From: Amnibacterium setariae
GTDB taxonomy: Bacteria; Actinomycetota; Actinomycetes; Actinomycetales; Microbacteriaceae
Length of the DNA: 64,000 nt
Assembly (NCBI RefSeq): GCF_003581425.1
Contig: NZ_QXTG01000001.1
Span: 682,001 to 746,000 of the forward strand
Reading direction: 5' to 3'
A program made the position numbers and the translations under genes. How positions within the stretch are numbered: position 1 is the first letter of the stretch; each line of letters begins with the position of its first letter. The notes under the pieces were generated by a model that saw nothing but the letters and a program-made list of their open reading frames with translations, did not search any database and had not been told where the DNA came from. Shown piece after piece: positions 60,001 to 64,000 of this stretch.

Positions 60001-61019
60001 TACCGGGAGATGCGGGCCGTCCCGCCGTCGATCACCGCGCGGATGCCGGGGACCGTGAGGCTCGTCTCGGCGACGTTCGTGGCGAGCACGATGCGGCGGT
60101 CGACACCGGCGACCGTGCTGCGCTCGAAGACGCGGTGCTGCTCGGCGGCGGAGAGGCGGCCGTACAGCGGGAGCACCTCGACGGGCCGGGCGCGCCCCGC
60201 GTACTTCCCCCGGAGCACGTCGGCGACGTCGCGGATCTCGCTCTCGCCGGAGAGGAACACGAGCACGTCGCCGCCCGGCAGGTCCCGCTCGAGCTCGTCG
60301 AGCGCCTCCTGGATCCCGGTGGCGAGGTCGCGGTCCTCGGTCGTCCCGACGTCCGGGTCCTCTTCGTCGTCTCCCGCGTCCTCGATCACGAGCGGGCGGT
60401 AGCGGACCTCGACCGGGTACGTGCGGCCGGACACCTCGACGATCGGCGCCGGCGTGCCGTCCGCCTCCGCGAAGTGCTCCGCGAACCGCTCGACGTCGAT
60501 CGTCGCCGACGTCACGATCACCTTGAGGTCCGGGCGGCGGGGGAGCAGGCGCTTCAGGTAGCCGAGCAGGAAGTCGATGTTGAGGCTGCGCTCGTGCGCC
60601 TCGTCGAGCACGATCGTGTCGTAGCGCCGCAGCTCCCGGTCGCGACGGATCTCCGCGAGCAGGATGCCGTCGGTCATCAGCCGGATCCGGGTGTCGGGTC
60701 CCGAGGTGTCGGTGAACCGGACCGAGTAGCCGACGAGCCCGCCGAGGGGCACGTCGAGCTCCTCCGCGATGCGCTCCGCGATGGTGCGCGCGGCGATCCG
60801 CCGCGGCTGCGTGTGCGCGATGGAGGTGCGTCCGAGCTCGAGGGCGATCTTCGGCAGCTGCGTCGTCTTGCCCGACCCGGTCTCGCCGGCGACGATCACG
60901 ACCTGGTGGCCCGCGATCGCCTCGGCGATCTCGCCCCGCATCGCGCTGACGGGCAGCTCGGGCGGGAAGGCGATCGTCGGCAGGACCGGCGTCGCGGGGC
61001 GTGCGGTCGTGTCAGACAT
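57066..61019 (-). CDS. hrpA: ATP-dependent RNA helicase HrpA
   Basis: 1317-aa DEAH-box helicase acting on RNA or stalled ribosomes. Core motifs: GETGSGKTTQLPKIALE (Walker A), TQPRRIAARTIAERI (Ia), DEAH in TIVLDEAHERSLNIDFL, SATID (III), VLVFLSGESEIRD (IV), LATNVAETSLTVPGIRAVID (V) and QRSGRAGRTSAGIAVRLY (VI). Winged-helix and ratchet domains follow, then an OB-like region and the long HrpA-specific C-terminal part (DUF3418-type, WPVPGFREEL-like and VERMRATLAARV). ATG 61,019; the frame is open further upstream but runs antisense to the oxidoreductase. Length matches the family. Confidence 0.95.
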   Translation of the reverse strand: MSDTTARPATPVLPTIAFPPELPVSAMRGEIAEAIAGHQVVIVAGETGSGKTTQLPKIALELGRTSIAHTQPRRIAARTIAERIAEELDVPLGGLVGYSVRFTDTSGPDTRIRLMTDGILLAEIRRDRELRRYDTIVLDEAHERSLNIDFLLGYLKRLLPRRPDLKVIVTSATIDVERFAEHFAEADGTPAPIVEVSGRTYPVEVRYRPLVIEDAGDDEEDPDVGTTEDRDLATGIQEALDELERDLPGGDVLVFLSGESEIRDVADVLRGKYAGRARPVEVLPLYGRLSAAEQHRVFERSTVAGVDRRIVLATNVAETSLTVPGIRAVIDGGTARISRYSARSKVQRLPIEAVSQASANQRSGRAGRTSAGIAVRLYSEEDYGKRPEYTDPEILRTNLAAVILQMLSLGLGEIEAFPFLTPPDSRGVRAGLDLLRELGAVQEARGGQPATLTRTGRDLARIPIDPRFGRMLLESKRHRVTREVIVVVAGLTVQDPRERPVEQRAQADQLHARFTDPTSDLLGLLNLWNHLEEQQQELSSSAFRRRCRAEFLNFVRIREWQDLVRQLSGIARDVGLEVAPAPKKAERAGDAAPARPALPGDAIHKSLLAGLLSQIGVRDERTAQPQKGRDGRPVPRRGSNEFIGARQLRFVVFPGSSLAKRPPRALMSAELVETSRLFARMNAAIDPAWAEPIAGDLVKRTYGEPRWEQRQGSAVADERVTLFGVPIVEKRRVQYARLNPAHARDLFLEHALLGGEWAPPPGALSEFDRANRRLRAELDEEAERTRSRPVDDQRIVDFYDDRVPADVTDVRRFETWWRATRQEAPDLLTMRRSDLLDEEAQPEVDERDFPPTWQQGDQRLRLAYRFAPGAADDGLTVRVPLPLLATLSPAGFDWLVPGFREELVAALLKTLPKAIRRHVVPAADWARRLLPELPAGPETGAEPGPLVDALVPVIRRVAGVAVTPADFDLDRLPAHLKPAFAVTEAPRGRRGAPREVGRDTDLAALQARFADRARTSAARVVARPAPGTAPIERTGMTTWDLDELPRVLDTRAAGGVVRAYPALVDTGSAVDVRLLATPEEQLASTRAGVHRLLVLATPSPAAYVRDHLSGAEKLALGASPYRSTDALFQDCFDAVVDRIQARVAEDGAAWDRATFERMRATLAARVVDDLFQVVGAAAAALAGAREADRAIRQATSLALVPALTDARAQLDALIHPGFVRVDGADRLPRLAVYTAGIVHRVERLPEQANRDRVWMTEAQTAQALYLEAGGALPLRPGLRPGLVHARWLLEELRLSLFAQHLPTAEPVSLQRIRKALA

Positions 61020-61066
61020 GGGGAGACCAGTCTGACGGCTCCCTCCCGCGCGGTCGGCCGCGCGGC

Positions 61067-62185
61067 TCAGACCCGGGAGGCCGCGCGGCGGGGCCGGGCG
61101 CGGCGGTACTGCACCGGCCACGGCGCGTCCGCGCCGAGCTCGTGGGCCCATGCGAGCGGCAGGTGCGGGTCGCGCAGCAGCGGGCGCGCGAGCATCACGG
61201 CGTCGGCGCGGCCCGAGGCGACGATCTCCTCCGCCTGCTCGGCGGTCTCGATCAGGCCCACCGCGTTCACCGGCAGCCCGGTCGCGTCGCGCACCGCGGT
61301 CGCGAGGTGCACCTGGTACCCGGGACCGACCGGGATCCGGGCGTCGGGGGTCGTGCCGCCGCTCGAGACGTCGAACCAGTCCGCGCCGGCGGCCGCCGCC
61401 CAGCCGGCGACGGTCTGCGTCTCCTCGATCGTCCAGCCGCCGTCGGCCCAGTCCGTGCCGGAGAAGCGGACGAGCAGGGGGACGGCCTCGCCGACGGCGT
61501 CGCGGACCGCGCGGACGACGTCGAGCAGGAGGCGGGCCCGGTTCTCGAGCGAGCCGCCCCAGGCATCCGTGCGCCGGTTGGCGAGCGGGGAGAGGAACTG
61601 GTGCAGCAGGTAGCCGTGCGCGGCGTGCAGCTCGATCACGTCGAAGCCGGCCTCGACCGACCGCCGCGCCGCGGCCGCGAAGTCCGCGACGACCCCCGCG
61701 ATGCCCGCCTCGTCGAGCGCCTGCGGCTCGGCGTAGCCCGGGAACGCGAGCGCGGAGGGGGCCACCGGGACCCAGCCGCCCTCCTCCACCGGCTCGGACC
61801 CGTGGCCGAGCCATTCCGGGTACGTCGACGCCTTGCGCCCCGCGTGGGCGAGCTGGACCGCGGCGAGCGCGCCCTGCGCGTGCACGAAGTCGACGATCGG
61901 CGCGAGCGCGTCCCGCTGCGCGTCGTCCCAGATCCCGAGGTCCCACGACGTGATCCGGCCCTCCGGGCTGACCGCGGTCGCCTCCGTCATCACTAGACCG
62001 GCGCCGCCGCGGGCGAGGGAGCCGAGGTGCACGAGGTGCCAGTCGGTCGGCAGCCCGTCGCGCCCGTCAGCCGAGTACTGGCACATCGGCGAGACCCAGA
62101 TGCGGTTCGGCACCGTGAGGTCGCGGATTCGGACGGGGTGGAAGAGCGCGGCATCGGTCACCCGGAAACCGACAGTGGACCGCAT
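61067..62185 (-). CDS. NADH:flavin oxidoreductase, old yellow enzyme family (YqjM-like)
   Basis: 372-aa FMN enzyme reducing activated C=C bonds with NAD(P)H. Motifs fit the YqjM subgroup: VPNRIWVSPMCQYSAD (with the Cys near FMN), MTEATAVSPEGRIT, AAVQLAHAGRKAST, IELHAAHGYLLHQFLSPLAN, RRTDAWGGSLENRARLLLDV, and GRADAVMLARPLLRDPHLPL. ATG 62,185 is used; GTG 62,161 would remove eight residues. It is divergent from the GlsB-like gene. The physiological substrate is unknown; family members handle oxidative stress products and xenobiotics. Confidence 0.94.
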   Translation of the reverse strand: MRSTVGFRVTDAALFHPVRIRDLTVPNRIWVSPMCQYSADGRDGLPTDWHLVHLGSLARGGAGLVMTEATAVSPEGRITSWDLGIWDDAQRDALAPIVDFVHAQGALAAVQLAHAGRKASTYPEWLGHGSEPVEEGGWVPVAPSALAFPGYAEPQALDEAGIAGVVADFAAAARRSVEAGFDVIELHAAHGYLLHQFLSPLANRRTDAWGGSLENRARLLLDVVRAVRDAVGEAVPLLVRFSGTDWADGGWTIEETQTVAGWAAAAGADWFDVSSGGTTPDARIPVGPGYQVHLATAVRDATGLPVNAVGLIETAEQAEEIVASGRADAVMLARPLLRDPHLPLAWAHELGADAPWPVQYRRARPRRAASRV

Positions 62186-62304
62186 TCCACTATTCCGATT
62201 CGTTCATGTAGTCGACCCGTCTCCAAGAAGGCGTCCGGTCGGCACTCAGGAACAGTTCAGCAACCTTCGGGATGGTTAACCGTCTCGAAAGGACGGAAAA
62301 CGCA

Positions 62305-62589
62305 ATGGGCATCCTCGGAACCATCATCGCCGCCATCGTCGTCGGCCTCATCGCCGGTTTCATCGCACGCGCTGTCGTCCCCGGTCGACAGAGCATGGGC
62401 ATCGGCGCAACGATCCTGCTCGGCATCATCGGCTCCTTCATCGGCGGCTTCCTCGGCGCACTGATCTTCGGCAAGGACCTCCAGGACGGCTTCTTCCAGC
62501 CGTCGGGGATCATCGGCTCGATCATCGGCGCGATCATCGCGCTGCTGATCTGGGGCGCGGTCAAGGGGCGGTCGGGCCGCACGGTCTGA
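62305..62589 (+). CDS. GlsB/YeaQ/YmgE-family small membrane protein
   Basis: 94-aa protein, almost wholly hydrophobic and Gly-rich: [20 protein letters not shown] (TM1), a short basic loop [29 protein letters not shown] (TM2) and [17 protein letters not shown] (TM3). This is the transglycosylase-associated (GlsB/YeaQ/YmgE) family, commonly induced by general or envelope stress. AAAGGACGG precedes ATG. GGTTAACC lies 34 bases upstream, and GGAACA some 50 bases upstream could belong to an alternative-sigma promoter, though the spacing is not ideal. A strong terminator follows. Confidence 0.93.
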   Translation: MGILGTIIAAIVVGLIAGFIARAVVPGRQSMGIGATILLGIIGSFIGGFLGALIFGKDLQDGFFQPSGIIGSIIGAIIALLIWGAVKGRSGRTV

Positions 62590-62600
62590 CGCGCACGCAC

Positions 62601-62640
62601 GACGAAGGGCTTCGATCCGGACGGATCGGAGCCCTTCGTC
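62601..62640 (+). terminator. terminator after the GlsB-like gene
   Basis: GACGAAGGGCT/AGCCCTTCGTC plus CGATCC/GGATCG joined by one T-G pair, loop GGAC; 12 bases after the stop codon. Confidence 0.85.
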
Positions 62641-62697
62641 GTCGCAGCCTGCGGCCGCGGCGGGCGCCCTCCCATCCGGGCCCGGTAGACCAGTGGC

Positions 62698-62895
62698 ATG
62701 AGCAACAGCACCCCGCAGGGGCCCGGCCCCGAGTTCGGCTCGAACCCCGACGCCACCCCGATCGACGCGCAGGCCGAGCTGGAGTCCGAGCTCGACGAGG
62801 AGTCCGCCGCGGTCGACGCGCAGGACGACGGGGGCCCGATCGACATCAGCGACCCCGCCGGACCGGAGATCTCCGGCGGCGACGACGTCGAGTAG
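62698..62895 (+). CDS. small acidic disordered protein
   Basis: 65-aa, strongly acidic and low-complexity: [55 protein letters not shown] and a final DDVE. No hydrophobic core, so probably unfolded. TAGACC six bases before ATG fits a leaderless transcript. It is 14 bases before the DUF255 gene, so the two may be one unit. I do not recognise a characterised family. Confidence 0.68.
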   Translation: MSNSTPQGPGPEFGSNPDATPIDAQAELESELDEESAAVDAQDDGGPIDISDPAGPEISGGDDVE

Positions 62896-62909
62896 GCGGG
62901 GGCGGGCCG

Positions 62910-64000
62910 ATGGCTGAGCGCCTCCGCGACGCCGTCAGCCCGTACCTGCGGTCGCACGCCGACAACCCCGTCGACTGGTACCCGTGGGGCGACGCGGCGT
63001 TCGCCGCCGCTCGCGAGCGGGACGTGCCCGTGGTCGTCTCCATCGGGTACGCCACCTGCCACTGGTGCCACGTCATGGCGCGGGAGACGTTCAGCGACCC
63101 CGACGTCGCCGCGGTGATGGACGCGGGGTTCGTGTCGATCAAGGTCGACCGGGAGGAGCATCCCGAGGTCGACGCCGCGTGCCTCGCCGCCGCCGGAGCC
63201 TTCACGCCGAACCTCGGCTGGCCGCTGAACGTCTTCATGACGCCGGAGGGCCGCGTGTTCCACGCCGGCACCTACTCGCCGCCTCGGCCCGTCCCGGGGC
63301 ACCCCTCCTTCCGGCAGGTGCTCGACGCCGTGCGGGAGGCCTGGACGGACCGGCGCGGCGAGGTCGAGGCGTCCGCGGCCGGCCTCGCCGCGGCGCTCGC
63401 GCAGGCCGTCGCGGCCGAGCCGGCCGCGTCCCCGGTGACGGCCGAGGGGCTGGAGCGGGCCGTCGACGAGCTCGCCGGCTACGAGGACCGGCAGCACGGC
63501 GGCTTCGGCGGCGCCCCGAAGTTCCCCGTGGCGCCGCTGCTGCTCGCCCTCCTCGCCGTCGGGCGGTCGCCGCTCGTCGACGCGGCGGTGCGGGACCGCG
63601 CCCGCGGCGTCGCCGAGCGGGCGCTCGCCGGGATGCGCGACTCCGCGCTGCGCGACCCGGTCGAGGGCGGCTTCTTCCGCTACGCCGTGCGCCGGGACTG
63701 GACCGAGCCGCACTACGAGCGGATGCTCACCGACAACGCGCTGCTCCTGCGCGCCTACGCCGAGATCGGGGACCGCGAGACCGCGGCGGGGGTCGTCCGC
63801 TTCCTCGAGGGCGTGCTCCGGCAGCCCGACGGCACGTTCGGCTCGGCGCAGGACTCGGAGAGCGACGTCGACGGGCGCCGCAGCGAGGGCGGCTACTACG
63901 CGCTCGACGCCGCTGCCCGGGCCGCGCAGCCGCCGCCCGCCGTCGACGCCAAGGTGCTGACGGGCTGGAACGGCCTCGCCATCGGCGCGCTCGCCGCCGC
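62910..64000 (+). CDS. DUF255 / YyaL-type thioredoxin-domain protein, 5' part
   Basis: About 363 residues are present; the frame runs off the right edge (family length about 600-680). N-terminal thioredoxin-like DUF255 domain: [39 protein letters not shown] (C-x2-C), [27 protein letters not shown] and [15 protein letters not shown]. The six-hairpin-like (glycosidase-fold) domain begins near [14 protein letters not shown] and contains [18 protein letters not shown] and [12 protein letters not shown]. Members are called spermatogenesis-associated protein 20 homologues; their function is unknown. No good ribosome site. Confidence 0.92.
   Translation, partial: MAERLRDAVSPYLRSHADNPVDWYPWGDAAFAAARERDVPVVVSIGYATCHWCHVMARETFSDPDVAAVMDAGFVSIKVDREEHPEVDAACLAAAGAFTPNLGWPLNVFMTPEGRVFHAGTYSPPRPVPGHPSFRQVLDAVREAWTDRRGEVEASAAGLAAALAQAVAAEPAASPVTAEGLERAVDELAGYEDRQHGGFGGAPKFPVAPLLLALLAVGRSPLVDAAVRDRARGVAERALAGMRDSALRDPVEGGFFRYAVRRDWTEPHYERMLTDNALLLRAYAEIGDRETAAGVVRFLEGVLRQPDGTFGSAQDSESDVDGRRSEGGYYALDAAARAAQPPPAVDAKVLTGWNGLAIGALAA

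Noticed and set aside
61020-61946. Upstream extension of the HrpA frame
   Set aside because: The frame stays open by chance through the antisense of the old yellow enzyme gene; HrpA proteins begin near ATG 61,019 (MSDTTARP, then FPPELPVSAMRGEI).
62245-62304. SigH-like promoter before the GlsB-type gene
   Set aside because: GGAAC and GTT are present, but the spacing of about 21 bases is outside the usual range; mentioned only as a possibility.
1-64000. CRISPR array or cas genes
   Set aside because: No regularly spaced repeats and no Cas-like protein were seen.

Overview
The window is very GC-rich (mostly C or G at third codon positions) and reads as chromosome from an actinomycete, most likely Microbacteriaceae. 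Supporting this are an Lsr2 nucleoid protein, a DtxR-type regulator fragment, many genes that start within about 6-9 bases of a -10 box (leaderless style), frequent GTG starts, and the galU / 5-formyl-THF cyclo-ligase / FmdB / mscL neighbourhood. No species can be named from the sequence alone.

Layout. 1-11.3 kb is ordinary chromosome: DtxR end, NlpC/P60 peptidase, HNH nuclease with nucleoside hydrolase, a pseudo-SGNH/GAF protein, a divergent TetR/hydrolase pair with a likely operator, an LLM oxidoreductase, a divergent XRE regulator/SDR pair, an MFS pump and a frameshifted secreted protein. 11,364-25,493 is a 14.1 kb integrated element. It is bounded by a 25-bp duplication of the 3' end of a tRNA-Arg(CCT) gene, has matching integrase arm sites at both ends, and carries a tyrosine integrase. 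Its cargo is a fucose-type glycan module (GntR regulator, GH95 and GH2 hydrolases, a sugar ABC importer without ATPase, L-fuconate dehydratase), a HEPN-like protein and a 127-nt nested palindrome.

25.5-42 kb is mostly core: LuxR regulator, secreted propeller, a 1248-residue helicase-like ATPase, mscL, FmdB, 5-FCL, galU, an acetyltransferase, GH31, tRNA-Ala, lsr2 and a transporter. 42.1-46 kb is the ribonucleotide reductase operon: paired NrdR boxes over the promoter, nrdA, a separate 34-codon gene encoding the CxxC tail that NrdA lacks, and a nrdB whose radical tyrosine position is Phe (class Ic type). 46-47.1 kb is a small accessory patch with two phage-like mini-genes. 47.1-64 kb holds transporters (two MFS, one POT), hydrolases, a second pseudo-SGNH/GAF paralogue, acetyltransferases, HrpA helicase, an old yellow enzyme, a GlsB-type membrane protein and the start of a DUF255 (YyaL-type) protein that leaves the window.

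How the parts work together. The island would import a fucose-related glycan fragment (SBP and two permeases, energised by an ATPase encoded elsewhere), trim it with GH95 and GH2, and dehydrate L-fuconate; the other fucose-pathway enzymes are not here. The RNR operon would make dNTPs under NrdR control. The most unusual observations are the split NrdA tail beside a Tyr-less NrdB, the integrase whose last residues depend on whether the element is integrated, the pseudo-SGNH/GAF paralogues, the HEPN cargo gene, and several long perfect intergenic hairpins.
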